Part shown: piece by piece, positions 31,378 through 41,249 of the stretch | How positions within the stretch are numbered: position 1 is the first letter of the stretch | Layout: the number at the start of each line of letters is the position of its first letter | Origin: Polaribacter sp. IC066 | Lineage (GTDB): Bacteria; Bacteroidota; Bacteroidia; Flavobacteriales; Flavobacteriaceae | Length of the DNA stretch: 41,664 nt | Assembly: GCF_007997085.1 (NCBI RefSeq) | Contig: NZ_VORR01000038.1 | Coordinates: 1-41,664, forward strand | Direction: 5' to 3' | Position numbers and translations under genes: made by a program | The notes under the pieces: model-generated | Database searches by the model: none | Seen by the model: only the letters and a program-made list of their open reading frames with translations | What the model was told of the DNA's origin: nothing

Positions 31378-34300
31378 TTATGATTTAATAGAAATTGGTT
31401 GAGCTTTATTTTTTAGCTTTCTTTTTGCCATGATTTCTTTTTTCCAACTAAACAATACAGGCACAATAAAATAAGAGGTAATATCGATGATCATTCCTCC
31501 AAAAATCGGAATTGCCATCGGAATCATAATATCACTTCCTCTGCCCGTTGATGTTAAGACCGGAAGCAATGCTAAAACCGTGGTAACTGTTGTCATTAAA
31601 CAAGGTCTAATTCGTTTTGATGCAGCTTCTAAAGTTGATTTTCTTATTTCTGATGTATCACTTGGATCATTTTTATCAAAAGTTTGTGTTAAGTAGGTAG
31701 CCATCACCACACCATCATCTGTAGCAATACCAAACAACGCAATAAAACCAACCCAAACAGCAACACTTAAATTAATCGTTTTCATATTGAAAAGATCTCG
31801 TAAGTTTTCTCCGAAAAAGCTAAAGTTTAGAAACCAATCTTGACCATACAGCCAAATCATGATAAAACCTCCTGCAAATGCCACAGAAATTCCAGTAAAA
31901 ATCATGAGTGATGTGGATACCGAACGGAATTGAAAATACAGAATTAAAAAGATGATGAGCAAAGCTAAAGGGACTACAACCGATAAGGTTTTTTCTGCTC
32001 GAAGCTGATTTTCATAAGTTCCTGTAAATTTATAACTGATTCCTTTTGGCACAATGAGTTCTCCTGATGTAATTTTTTGCTGAATTAATGCTTGTGCATT
32101 TTCAACGACACTTACTTCTGCAAAACCATCTAACTTATCAAATAACACATATCCTACTAAAAAAGTATCTTCACTTTTAATGACTTGTGGTCCTTTTTCA
32201 TAACGGATTGTTGCCAATTCGCTCAAAGGAACTTGACTTCCTTTTTCCACAGGGATATAGATGTTTTTCAAATCATCTGGATGATTGCGCAACTCTCTTG
32301 GATACCGAACGCGCACGCCATAACGCTCCCTGCCTTCAACGGTTTGGGTTATAATCATTCCGCCAACAGCCACTTTTAAAACATCTTGTACATCTTGTAT
32401 CGAAATGCCATAGCGTGCTATTTTTTCTCTATCAATATCAATGAGCAAATACGGTTTTCCTACAATTCGGTCTGCAAAAACAGCTGCTGGTTTTACACCT
32501 TCAGATTGTTTTAAAATCGTTTCTAGTTGAACCCCAAAGGCCTCAATTTGTTTTAAATCTTGTCCTTTTACTTTGATGCCCATTGGCGCACGCATTCCCG
32601 TTTGCAACATCACCAATCGGGTTTCGATAGGCTGTAGTTTTGGTGCGGAAGTAACTCCAGGCAGTTTCGTAACTCTTATAATTTCGTTCCAAATATCATC
32701 TGGCGATTGAATTTCTGGACGCCAATTTCTATAAAACTCACCATCATTATCGGGAATGAGCTGTTTTTTGGCATCAACAAATTGCCACGCTTCACGAGGT
32801 TCAGATGGTAATGACGTTCCATTTTTTAATACATATTTACCTTCATCATTTACCCGATATCGTTGGCGTTCTCCGTTTTCATTCAGCATATATTCAGGTT
32901 TATACTGAATTATATTCTCGTACATCGATAATGGAGCAGGATCTAAAGCCGATTCTGTTCTACCCGCTTTACCAACGACCGTTTCAATTTCCGGAATACT
33001 GGCAACGGCCATGTCTAATTGCTGTAAAACTCTTTTATTTTCTTCGATACCCGCGTGGGGCATGGAGGTTGGCATCAGCAAAAAGGAACCTTCGTTTAAG
33101 GAGGGCATAAACTCCTTGCCCGTATTTTTCATGATATAAAAACCAAAAACCAATAAGGAAGTCGGAATCATTAAAAATAGCAGTCTATTTTCTAGTGCCC
33201 ATTTTAAAATCTTGCTGTAATACTGCTGAAACAGCATAAAAATACCCAACAAGCCAAAGCAAATAATACAAACAAAAAGTAGGTTTAAGGCAATGCTCTT
33301 ATCAACGCCAAGTGGTCTCCAATATTCAGCTAATAGAAATACAATTGCTAGTGAAGACGCAATAATATTGATGAGGTTTGCTCTTTTTTCAGTAAGGGTA
33401 TGGTTTAGTTTTAAAAATGCTACAGTTCCATAACTAATTAATAAAATTCCAATCCAATAGCCTAAAAACATAATTAAGAGTCCAAGAGCTAATAACAATC
33501 CGTTTAAAACAAAACTGCTTGTCTTTCTGATGCTCACTTTTTTAAATATGGAAGCCGCGAAAGGCGGAATTAAAAATAACGCAATAAAAAGTGCCGCTGC
33601 TAAAGCAAAGGTTTTGGTAAACGCCAAGGGTCTAAATAATTTTCCTTCAGCACCAATCATTGTAAAAACGGGAATAAAACTAATAATCGTTGTCATTACT
33701 GCCGTTACAATGGCACCAGAAACTTCTGCGGTAGCATTGTAAACGATTTCATTAATTGAAAGTTTTTTATGCGGTTTTTCGGTACTCGTTGCTTGTTCTG
33801 TGAGCATGGTATTTTCGCTTTCATCAAGATGACGAATAATATTTTCAGAAAGTATAACGCCAACATCAACCATGGTTCCAATGGCAATTGCAATCCCTGA
33901 AAGGGCCACAATATTGGCATCAACTCCAAAGAGTTTCATGGCAATAAAGACCATTAAAACGGCAACAGGTAATAATCCTGAAATCAAAATAGAAGCTCGA
34001 AGGTTAAAAACCATCACTATAATGACTAAAAAAGTAATTAAAATTTCTAAAATTAACGCTTCGTTCAGCGTTCCTAAAGTTTCTTGAATGAGTTCGCTTC
34101 TATCGTAAAAAGGAACAATGGTAACTTGAGAAGTTCGTCCGTCTTCTAAAACCTTTGAAGGTAAGCCTGGACTTAATTCGTTAATTTTTTCTTTCACATT
34201 ATTAATGACTTCCATTGGGTTTGCCCCATATCTGGCCACCACAACTCCGCCAACAACTTCGGCACCTTCTTTGTCTAATATTCCTCTACGGGCTGCAGGG

Positions 34301-35154
34301 CCCAATGATACTTTACCAATATCTTTTATTTTGAGTGCTGTAAAATCTTCTGAAACGACCACTGCATTTTCAAGGTCTTCAATCGATTTTACATAGCCTA
34401 AACCACGTACTAAATATTCTGCTTGGTTAATTTCTAACGTTTGTGCACCAATGTCTTGATTACTTTCTTTGACTGCTTTTACAACTTGTGCCAAACTAAC
34501 ATTGTATTGGCGCATTAATTCAGGATTTACATCAACCTGATATTCTTTAACATAACCACCAATAGAAGCCACTTCAGAAACACCACTTGCAGAAGATAAC
34601 GTATATTTTACGTAGTAATCTTGAATGCTGCGTAATTCTTGTAAATCCCAACCACCAGTTGCATTTCCTTTTTGGTCTCTGCCTTCTAATGTGTACCAAA
34701 ATATTTGTCCTAAACCTGTTGCATCTGGCCCTAATGAAGGATTTACGTCTTGCGGCAACAAACCAGTTGGCAATGAGTTTAGTTTTTCTAGGATTCTGCT
34801 GCGACTCCAATAAAATTCAATATCCTCTTCAAAAATGATATAAATACTCGAAAAGCCAAACATAGAAGAACTACGAATGGTTTTTACCCCAGGAATTCCG
34901 AGTAACGAAGTTGTTAGCGGATACGTAATCTGATCTTCTATATCTTGTGGTGAACGACCATCCCATTTGGTAAAAACAATTTGTTGATTTTCGCCAATAT
35001 CCGGAATCGCATCCACGGCAACAGGATTGCTTGGTAAAAAACCTGTGTTCCAATTAAAGGGTGCATTTATCGTTCCCCAGCCAACAAAAAGGAGGAGTAG
35101 TAGCACTGCTACCAATTTATTTTCTATTAAAAATTTGATGCTTTTATTCAGCAT
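31378..35154 (-). CDS. cusA: CusA/CzcA-type heavy-metal RND efflux pump
   Basis: This 1258-residue inner-membrane pump exports Cu(I)/Ag(I) by proton exchange. The N-terminal helix (SIKFLIENKLVAVLLLLLFV) is followed by DAIPDIGENQQIVFTKWDGR, the TM4 signature AIAIGTMVDVGVILSENIIR (with proton-relay Asp), and TM10-12 segments including GIATDDGVVMATYLTQTF. Candidate Met metal ligands are in SMYENIIQYKP and GMRAPMGIKVKG. The DVGVILSEN version of the TM4 motif is closest to the copper/silver subgroup. An additional long loop with two more hydrophobic segments (near GLLLALGLLIMFLGYWIGIL) makes it longer than E. coli CusA. A frame start at 35205 exists, but the ATG at 35154 fits the family. Confidence 0.95.
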   Translation of the reverse strand: MLNKSIKFLIENKLVAVLLLLLFVGWGTINAPFNWNTGFLPSNPVAVDAIPDIGENQQIVFTKWDGRSPQDIEDQITYPLTTSLLGIPGVKTIRSSSMFGFSSIYIIFEEDIEFYWSRSRILEKLNSLPTGLLPQDVNPSLGPDATGLGQIFWYTLEGRDQKGNATGGWDLQELRSIQDYYVKYTLSSASGVSEVASIGGYVKEYQVDVNPELMRQYNVSLAQVVKAVKESNQDIGAQTLEINQAEYLVRGLGYVKSIEDLENAVVVSEDFTALKIKDIGKVSLGPAARRGILDKEGAEVVGGVVVARYGANPMEVINNVKEKINELSPGLPSKVLEDGRTSQVTIVPFYDRSELIQETLGTLNEALILEILITFLVIIVMVFNLRASILISGLLPVAVLMVFIAMKLFGVDANIVALSGIAIAIGTMVDVGVILSENIIRHLDESENTMLTEQATSTEKPHKKLSINEIVYNATAEVSGAIVTAVMTTIISFIPVFTMIGAEGKLFRPLAFTKTFALAAALFIALFLIPPFAASIFKKVSIRKTSSFVLNGLLLALGLLIMFLGYWIGILLISYGTVAFLKLNHTLTEKRANLINIIASSLAIVFLLAEYWRPLGVDKSIALNLLFVCIICFGLLGIFMLFQQYYSKILKWALENRLLFLMIPTSLLVFGFYIMKNTGKEFMPSLNEGSFLLMPTSMPHAGIEENKRVLQQLDMAVASIPEIETVVGKAGRTESALDPAPLSMYENIIQYKPEYMLNENGERQRYRVNDEGKYVLKNGTSLPSEPREAWQFVDAKKQLIPDNDGEFYRNWRPEIQSPDDIWNEIIRVTKLPGVTSAPKLQPIETRLVMLQTGMRAPMGIKVKGQDLKQIEAFGVQLETILKQSEGVKPAAVFADRIVGKPYLLIDIDREKIARYGISIQDVQDVLKVAVGGMIITQTVEGRERYGVRVRYPRELRNHPDDLKNIYIPVEKGSQVPLSELATIRYEKGPQVIKSEDTFLVGYVLFDKLDGFAEVSVVENAQALIQQKITSGELIVPKGISYKFTGTYENQLRAEKTLSVVVPLALLIIFLILYFQFRSVSTSLMIFTGISVAFAGGFIMIWLYGQDWFLNFSFFGENLRDLFNMKTINLSVAVWVGFIALFGIATDDGVVMATYLTQTFDKNDPSDTSEIRKSTLEAASKRIRPCLMTTVTTVLALLPVLTSTGRGSDIMIPMAIPIFGGMIIDITSYFIVPVLFSWKKEIMAKRKLKNKAQPISIKS

Positions 35155-35264
35155 TAGCTTAATTATTAAACAATTAGACAAGGATAGCATGCGGAAATAG
35201 CGCATACAAGAAAATATCCAAATAACACGATGGTTACAGGATGGTACAGTCTATTGTGAAAAAA

Positions 35265-35678
35265 TTAAATTAAATAAGACTCGTCAATCTTAAAGAGTTG
35301 ACTTCTGACGAGTGGTGGTTCATAGTCTTCATAAGAAGATATGTTTTTGGATAAACCTTGAAAAAGCTTGTTATAAGTGTATATAAAAGAAGTTAAAAAT
35401 ACTTGTTGTTCGAGAGAAATTGTATCTACTTGCAGTTGTAATTCGTCTTGCCCCTCTATGGAGACTTGTTCATTATTACAGCAACCTTTTTTAATGATAG
35501 CACAGCTATCAGAAGATGGTTTTTCCATTTCCATTCCGCAGCCTTCAACTTCATGGAAAATAGCAGTTTCAACCAACGCATCTCCACAATAATGCATGCT
35601 AATTGTAAATGACATTGTAGAGAGTAACACTACAAAAGCCATTAATATGGATGCTATTTTATGGACTATTTTTTTCAT
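35265..35678 (-). CDS. HYC_CC_PP family protein
   Basis: This 137-residue exported protein has a signal peptide (KIASILMAFVVLLSTMSF) and the three named motifs of its family: HYC in ISMHYCGD, CC in KKGCCNNE, and PP in YEPPLVRSQLF, plus Cys at VEGCGMEMEKP. It is a small Bacteroidetes protein regularly found at the head of copper-efflux operons. The Cys/Met content suggests copper sensing or binding in the periplasm (inference). It lies 110 bases before cusA, so it is probably the first gene of the operon. Confidence 0.9.
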   Translation of the reverse strand: MKKIVHKIASILMAFVVLLSTMSFTISMHYCGDALVETAIFHEVEGCGMEMEKPSSDSCAIIKKGCCNNEQVSIEGQDELQLQVDTISLEQQVFLTSFIYTYNKLFQGLSKNISSYEDYEPPLVRSQLFKIDESYLI

Positions 35679-35743
35679 TGTTGTGGTAAAAGTACAAAAA
35701 AGGAACTTAAATTAATGTTAAATATTTAAAGCTTGTTCATTAT

Positions 35744-35775
35744 CAAAAAAACCAGCAACAAAAGCTACTGGTTTT
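35744..35775 (-). terminator. Terminator of the dab operon
   Basis: AAAACCAG (35748-35755) pairs with CTGGTTTT (35768-35775), with a loop containing a further AGC/GCT-like pairing. On the minus strand the stem is followed by seven T residues. It starts 42 bases after the dabA stop codon and separates it from the copper operon. Confidence 0.85.
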
Positions 35776-35816
35776 GGTCATTTCTATGAGCACAAGGATT
35801 GTGAAACCTAAAGTAT

Positions 35817-38171
35817 CTAGGATTCATTTTCAACCACTTTACTACTATTTTTAGAGGAGGTTACTTCCCATTTAATAGATTTTTTATAGTGAAATATCTC
35901 ATTTTTACTTGTAGGATCCATTACCATTAAATAAATCCATTCGTTGTCTAAAAGTGTTTTCATGCCTTCGTTTCTTGCAATAATTTCTGAAACTCTTGCA
36001 ATTGGTGCCTGAATCATTACTGATAATCTTAAGGGTTGATGATACATATTTTCATCCGACCCGAATAAAGATTGCAATGGTAATCCCATTTTTAAATCGC
36101 CTCCGTTTCCTTGTACAACTCCGAATTTCCCAGTAATATTATGTGTTATTTTAGAACCACCACCGTACATGTTATTATCAACTGTAGAAAAATAATAATG
36201 GTTGTTAATCCATTGTGTTACGGTCATGGGGCCTTGCATAATGCCTTCTAATGCTTTGCCTTCCATGTCTAATTCCCATTCGTAAGAATGTAAAAAACAA
36301 CGACTCTCTAAATTGGTGTTTTTGGTTAAATTTCTCGGGCCAACGATGAAACCTGCGTTTTTTGCAAGTCCCCATTCAGGTCTCGTTTCTCCCCAATTAT
36401 TTGCTTTTTTTTCTGCGGATGAAACACTATTTCCTTTGTTTCCCAATCTATCTTTAGTGGCTGTTTTTTGAGCTGCAATTAAATTCGTTTTTAAATTTTG
36501 AATTAATTGTTTGTGAAAGTCTGAAGCTTCTGCATCAAAAAGTATAATTTCATCTGTTGTGGTATTGTGTTCAGCTCCTAAAAATAAAGTAGTTTTTGGA
36601 ATTATAATTTTATGTGTCCTTGCCAATACCTTTCTAACTTCGGGTAAATTAGCCAATTTTGCTAACATTCTTGCATTATGCCTTCCTGGGCTGGCCGCAC
36701 AGGCACCACAATCTAAACTAGAACTAAACGGGTTGTTTGCAGAATGACTTCCATGACCTGCAAAAACAACCAATTGTGCAAATTGTTTCCAGCCCATTAA
36801 ATCGAACGCAGATTTTACAATGCCTACTTTTTCTGCCAAAGGAATTTCCAAAGAATCATTGGTTTCAACAAGAGCTTTGTTGATGTCTGGCTGACAAATC
36901 CCTTCAATTTTAGATGCTTTTTTATCCTCTAATTGATACATTTTTCTGGGCATCAAAGTCCTTGCAACTAAAGAAATTCCGTAAAAAATACCTGAACCTT
37001 CTACATATCCAAATGCAGACGGAATCATGTTTTTCATTCTCTTTAAGAAATATTCTTTAAAAGAAGCAACCTCATTTTTATTACTATAAGATAAAAGTTG
37101 TGCTGCTTTATTTTCTTGGGCAATTTCAGAGACTGTGTAGGCAGAACCAACAATTGGCGGGCAGGATTTACGGGTAATTCCGTCGTTTAAGCTCTTGTAA
37201 TCCATGGCAATTCCGAAAAAACCAGCATACCCAAAAGTTTCATAATTTCCTTTAGATTCAACATGTCTTCGAATTAGTTCAGAACGTGTATCAATGCAAA
37301 AAACCAACTGTGCATCAGGAATTGTGTTTTCTTTAGATGCGGTTGCAATTGATTGGTTTTCTAATGTTTTTACCAAACCATTTTGCCAGCTTTGTTCCCA
37401 AGCTTTTAATAAAATATATTGAACTTTTGAAACTAATTTATCCGAAGATACATCAACTTTTTTGGGTAAAATAGATGAATTTAATTTTCGTGCCGTCCAT
37501 AGTCGAGCCGCCAAATAATCGATTGCTTCTATCGGATATTCTTTTTGCCAATCTGAATTAGAAGTTGTTCTATGATTTATATAGCCCGTCCAACCTGGAA
37601 GCGCCGCTAAATGATGCGTGAAGATTTTTACATACTCACTTTCATCAACATCTTTTAAAATTTCTTCTAAAGCTAATGTGCTTGTTTTCGGAATGTCTTT
37701 TAAAGCTGTTTTTCCTGTTTCAGAATCGTAGACAACTAAAAGTCTCCAAGCATTGTAAAATCCTTCAGTTTTATAAGGCATTTCCCATTCTGCAAGTCCT
37801 TCATCCATAAAAGAAGACAACCATTTTGCCATAATTACATCCACAGCGTGGTTCTCATTTAAAACATCTGTTTTATTTTTTGATGTTAACAGCTTTAGAT
37901 AAGATTCTGGCGATTCAGAAAGGTTATTTTCATCTAAAAGAGCTGATAGCACATCTTTATTGATATCTCCTTTTTCCCAAGCTTGTCCATATAATTTTGC
38001 TGAAGGATACGCGTTTGCATTAAAATTCTTTTCAGCCGAATTTACTGCTTCATGAAACGTTGAGTTTTCATATCCAGATAGTGGGTTCGAAGCAACAAAT
38101 GTGTAAAGAGGCCAAGTTTTTCCGATAACTTTTGATGCTTCATCAATACTATTTATAAGATGCTGGTTCAT
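35817..38171 (-). CDS. dabA: Inorganic carbon transporter subunit DabA (DUF2309)
   Basis: This 784-residue cytoplasmic protein is the carbonic-anhydrase-like subunit of the DAB system, which uses the membrane ion gradient, through DabB, to drive CO2 hydration and trap bicarbonate. The zinc site residues expected for the family are visible: Cys292 and Asp294 in VFCIDTRSE, His473 in FAGHGSHSANNP, and Cys488 in SLDCGACAASPG. Other family blocks include PGWTGYI and RPEWGLAKNAGFIVGPR. Length is typical of bacterial DabA proteins. Its ATG overlaps the dabB stop by four bases (ATGA). Confidence 0.95.
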   Translation of the reverse strand: MNQHLINSIDEASKVIGKTWPLYTFVASNPLSGYENSTFHEAVNSAEKNFNANAYPSAKLYGQAWEKGDINKDVLSALLDENNLSESPESYLKLLTSKNKTDVLNENHAVDVIMAKWLSSFMDEGLAEWEMPYKTEGFYNAWRLLVVYDSETGKTALKDIPKTSTLALEEILKDVDESEYVKIFTHHLAALPGWTGYINHRTTSNSDWQKEYPIEAIDYLAARLWTARKLNSSILPKKVDVSSDKLVSKVQYILLKAWEQSWQNGLVKTLENQSIATASKENTIPDAQLVFCIDTRSELIRRHVESKGNYETFGYAGFFGIAMDYKSLNDGITRKSCPPIVGSAYTVSEIAQENKAAQLLSYSNKNEVASFKEYFLKRMKNMIPSAFGYVEGSGIFYGISLVARTLMPRKMYQLEDKKASKIEGICQPDINKALVETNDSLEIPLAEKVGIVKSAFDLMGWKQFAQLVVFAGHGSHSANNPFSSSLDCGACAASPGRHNARMLAKLANLPEVRKVLARTHKIIIPKTTLFLGAEHNTTTDEIILFDAEASDFHKQLIQNLKTNLIAAQKTATKDRLGNKGNSVSSAEKKANNWGETRPEWGLAKNAGFIVGPRNLTKNTNLESRCFLHSYEWELDMEGKALEGIMQGPMTVTQWINNHYYFSTVDNNMYGGGSKITHNITGKFGVVQGNGGDLKMGLPLQSLFGSDENMYHQPLRLSVMIQAPIARVSEIIARNEGMKTLLDNEWIYLMVMDPTSKNEIFHYKKSIKWEVTSSKNSSKVVENES

Positions 38172-39643
38172 ATCGATTTTGATTTATACATTAAAACTGA
38201 CTTTTTATTGGGTTGTGAAAGGTTCATTAATTTGACATAGAGCCAGGGAATGTTTTTGTAAGTGCCTAGTTTCATGATAAAAAAGCCGATTAAGAAAATA
38301 AATCCGAAGATAATTTGCACCCAAGATAATGGCATTGGTTGATCGATCATTGGCATATCTGCCATTAAAATAGTAACGCCATTATACATTAAAGCATAAA
38401 GACCTATGCCGGCAACAAATAATAAAGAGGGTACTACAATTTTTTGAACAACAGATAAACTTTGTTCTTTTAAAATATTATACGTTGCTTGCCCAACGGT
38501 AATTGCTACGACAAGTGTTAAAAAAACGCTACTATTTAGTTCCATTCCTTTACCAGTCCATAAGGTAAAAAGATAGGCACCTAATCCTCCAAAAATTAAA
38601 ACAATAAAAGTTTGAAACGGTTTAATTTTTAATAGTTCTGTTTTTTCTGGTTTGGTTTGTGCTATTTCTTCTCCTGATGATAAAAATAAATATGCTTTAT
38701 AAAATCCGTGAAGAATTAAATGCACTACTGCGGCGTTGAAAAAACCTAAACCACATTGCATAATCATAAAGCCCATTTGAGCGATGGTAGAACATGCTAG
38801 TTTTTGTTTGACATTTACTTGTAATAGTTTTGTGAATTGAGCAATAATAGCTGTTAATCCGCCAATAACAAATAATATATTTAACGTGTTCGAAGCAAAT
38901 AATAGTGTTGCGAAAAGCGCTAATAAAATTCCCGCGCCGTTTACAAAACCAGCGTGCATCAAAGCAGAAGCTGGAGTAGGAGAGGTCATTGCCGATAATA
39001 ACCAACGATGAAAAGGATAAATTGCAGATTGTACAATGGCAGCAGCAATAATGCACAAGGCAGCGATCATAGTAATATAAGGAGGCAAATCTGCAATTGC
39101 TAACGCCAGTCCGCTAACTGTAAAAACATCACTGGCAAAGGCTAAAAGAAGCAAGCCAACTGTTAAAAAGAAAGTTCCGGTTAAAAAGTATTTTTGAGTA
39201 AATTTTGATGCCTCTCTTGCTTCACCCCAAGTTTTATCGATGCCAATTAATTGAGACATAAAAATCCCCATCATCAACCAACTAAAAAGTAGTAGAAAAA
39301 TATGATTAGACATCACTAATAGCATTACAGATAATGTAAAGGCTAGACAAAGAATCATAAATTTAGAATGATATCTAAACCCTTTGAGATAATTTTTTGC
39401 ATAACTACTTACTATGGCACTAAAAAAGCTAACGGTTGTCCATATTAAAATAGTAAAGCCGTTAATTTTTAAGAGATCTCCGAGCGTCCACGCTGGCATG
39501 CTAAAGAAATTAAGAAGGAGGTATACAAGGTTTCCCGCAAAAAGAAGCCATAATACGCCAGTTATAAAGACAGCCGTAACAGATTTGTTTAGATCTGCCT
39601 CTGAAGTCTTTCGCACTGTTTTTAAATTATTTTCAAAATTCAT
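38168..39643 (-). CDS. dabB: DabB, NuoL-like membrane subunit of the DAB inorganic carbon system
   Basis: This 491-residue protein has about 13-14 hydrophobic helices and the NADH-dehydrogenase subunit 5/2-like pattern: WLLSAMTSPTPASALMHAGF, with the conserved Lys/His of the proton channel region in QLLQVNVKQKLACSTIAQMG, and HLILHGFYKAYLFLSSGEE. It conducts cations (usually H+) to energise DabA. No true NADH dehydrogenase genes are adjacent, so an Nuo role is excluded. It is the first gene of a two-gene operon; upstream is 0.9 kb without genes. Confidence 0.94.
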   Translation of the reverse strand: MNFENNLKTVRKTSEADLNKSVTAVFITGVLWLLFAGNLVYLLLNFFSMPAWTLGDLLKINGFTILIWTTVSFFSAIVSSYAKNYLKGFRYHSKFMILCLAFTLSVMLLVMSNHIFLLLFSWLMMGIFMSQLIGIDKTWGEAREASKFTQKYFLTGTFFLTVGLLLLAFASDVFTVSGLALAIADLPPYITMIAALCIIAAAIVQSAIYPFHRWLLSAMTSPTPASALMHAGFVNGAGILLALFATLLFASNTLNILFVIGGLTAIIAQFTKLLQVNVKQKLACSTIAQMGFMIMQCGLGFFNAAVVHLILHGFYKAYLFLSSGEEIAQTKPEKTELLKIKPFQTFIVLIFGGLGAYLFTLWTGKGMELNSSVFLTLVVAITVGQATYNILKEQSLSVVQKIVVPSLLFVAGIGLYALMYNGVTILMADMPMIDQPMPLSWVQIIFGFIFLIGFFIMKLGTYKNIPWLYVKLMNLSQPNKKSVLMYKSKSI

Positions 39644-40567
39644 TTTAAGAGTTTGGTTTTGTTGATGTTTTAATTGGTTTGTATTGTTTTTTAACGGCGC
39701 AAAGATTCAATAAATTATTTATGTATTTTTATTTATAAATATTATGCATTCCATAAATTATATTTATAGAAAGTATGTTTTGGCTCCAATTTCAAAATTC
39801 TTTAAGTATAAATATTTTCTATAAATTAATGCTTGTACGAATCATTTATTGCTTATTTATTTATTTATGAAGAAAAGCCGTTTGTTAAAAGTACGATTCA
39901 CAAATTCATTTTTTATCGATGTCTGTTTTTATAAAATGATGGTCGTAAAATTTTAGTAATGTTTTATAATTTCTTTAGCGTAAAGTTATCAATCACTTAA
40001 AAAATAACATGTACTTGTTGTTAGAGCAATTTAGTTTGAGATGTTCGTTTAAATAGCAGTTAAGGAAACTATTATCCTTTAACTTGAAGTGAAAATAAAA
40101 TTCTTTTGATATTCAGATAGAAATGTAAAATTTTATCGTAGTTTTAAATTATGTATAACATAATATTTATAAAAAAAGAGAGAAGTTGAGTATTGCACAC
40201 TATTATATTCAAAAAAGTAAGATGCTAAAAGCATTTATTTAGAGAGGTATGTTATCAACATCAAGTTCTGATTCGTGAAAAAAAAACAGCAACTATAATT
40301 GATAAGAGTAAAAATGGGGTGTTATCGTTATTGACTCTCTTTAAATAAAGAGGTGAAGTGTTGCGCTTTTTTTAAATACTGATGATATTAAATTATTTGA
40401 AGTTTTAAAATGCGCATAAAAAGTTTATTTAAATCTAAAATTAAAGATTGTGTTCATAAAGTTGATATGATTTGATGAGCCACTCTGCTAAACCAAAAAA
40501 AATAAGCACACAAAAGAATCATTAAATAGTTTTGTTTTTTCATTTGATTTTGTTCATGAGAGTTCTA
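39644..40567. other. Gene-free AT-rich region upstream of dabB
   Basis: Across 920 bases there is no coding frame of credible length or composition on either strand. Near dabB, AATCTTTG (minus strand, 39707-39700) is one mismatch from the TAnnTTTG box and could be its promoter. Short AT-rich dyads occur (TATTTATAAATA near 39730, CTCTTTAAATAAAGAG near 40335). It may be old, decayed sequence left between the dab operon and the IS630-type element; I recognise nothing coding. Confidence 0.5.
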
Positions 40568-40575
40568 GTGTAATG

Positions 40576-41241
40576 TTAATCATTAATTGTCGGGTAAAGT
40601 CTTTTTAGTTTAATTCTTGATTCTTTCGTTGTGAACTGCCAGTCTATAGTGCTATCCTTTTTGTTTCGGTGTTCTTGCCACGCTTTTACTTCTTTTTTTA
40701 TTTCGCTCATCGTTGAAATACGCCTATTAAGGCATTGTCCGGTTAGCACGTTGAGTTGTATTTCTGCCATATTCAACCAACTACCGTGCTTGGGGGTGAA
40801 TATAAATTCAAATCTGCTCGCTAGACGTCGTGCTTCCGCGGGTTCAAAAGTTTCGTAGAATGCCGAAAATGCGTGTGTTTTAAAATTGTCCATGACTAGT
40901 GTTATTTTTTTAGCTTCTGGATAGAGGTCATCAGCTATCATTTTGACGAAAATAGCCCAGTCTTTTTTTGTCTTTCTTTTAGTGATTTCCACTGTTCGCT
41001 TCCCTTTTAAAGGCTCATTAGCCATAAATATGTTAACCATTCCGTGTCTCACATACTCGTAATCTTCTTTGGCGTCCATTCCTTTTTTCATTTTGATTGA
41101 TTGCTGGCTTCCTGATATGAGTTGCTTTGGCGACTCATCCATGCACACAACTGGTCTTTCTCGGTTATACGGTCTTTTGTATACGTCTAGCACTTCTTCC
41201 ATACTCGCCACAAAAGCACTAATTTGCTTGGGAGGAATCAC
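40576..41241 (-). CDS. IS630-type transposase, DDE-domain frame
   Basis: This 221-residue frame holds the catalytic domain: first Asp in VVCMDESPKQLISG, second Asp in TLVMDNFKTHAFSAF, and Glu in FTPKHGSWLNMAEIQLNVLT. All three acidic residues are present. The listed start is the first methionine (MIPPKQIS); upstream the frame stays open and reads NELKPWRVRGWVIPPKQ, matching the family linker, back to the A8 slip site at 41273-41280. So the natural product is a fusion with the upstream frame, not an independent protein. The stop codon lies next to the left end of the element. Confidence 0.85.
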   Translation of the reverse strand: MIPPKQISAFVASMEEVLDVYKRPYNRERPVVCMDESPKQLISGSQQSIKMKKGMDAKEDYEYVRHGMVNIFMANEPLKGKRTVEITKRKTKKDWAIFVKMIADDLYPEAKKITLVMDNFKTHAFSAFYETFEPAEARRLASRFEFIFTPKHGSWLNMAEIQLNVLTGQCLNRRISTMSEIKKEVKAWQEHRNKKDSTIDWQFTTKESRIKLKRLYPTIND

Positions 41242-41249
41242 CCAACCCC

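Noticed and set aside
38168..39643. NADH dehydrogenase subunit (NuoL) as function
   Set aside because: No other complex I genes adjoin, and the gene overlaps dabA by four bases, which defines it as DabB.
39644..40567. Short open frames in the gap upstream of dabB
   Set aside because: All are very short, AT-driven and lack family-like sequence or a credible start context.
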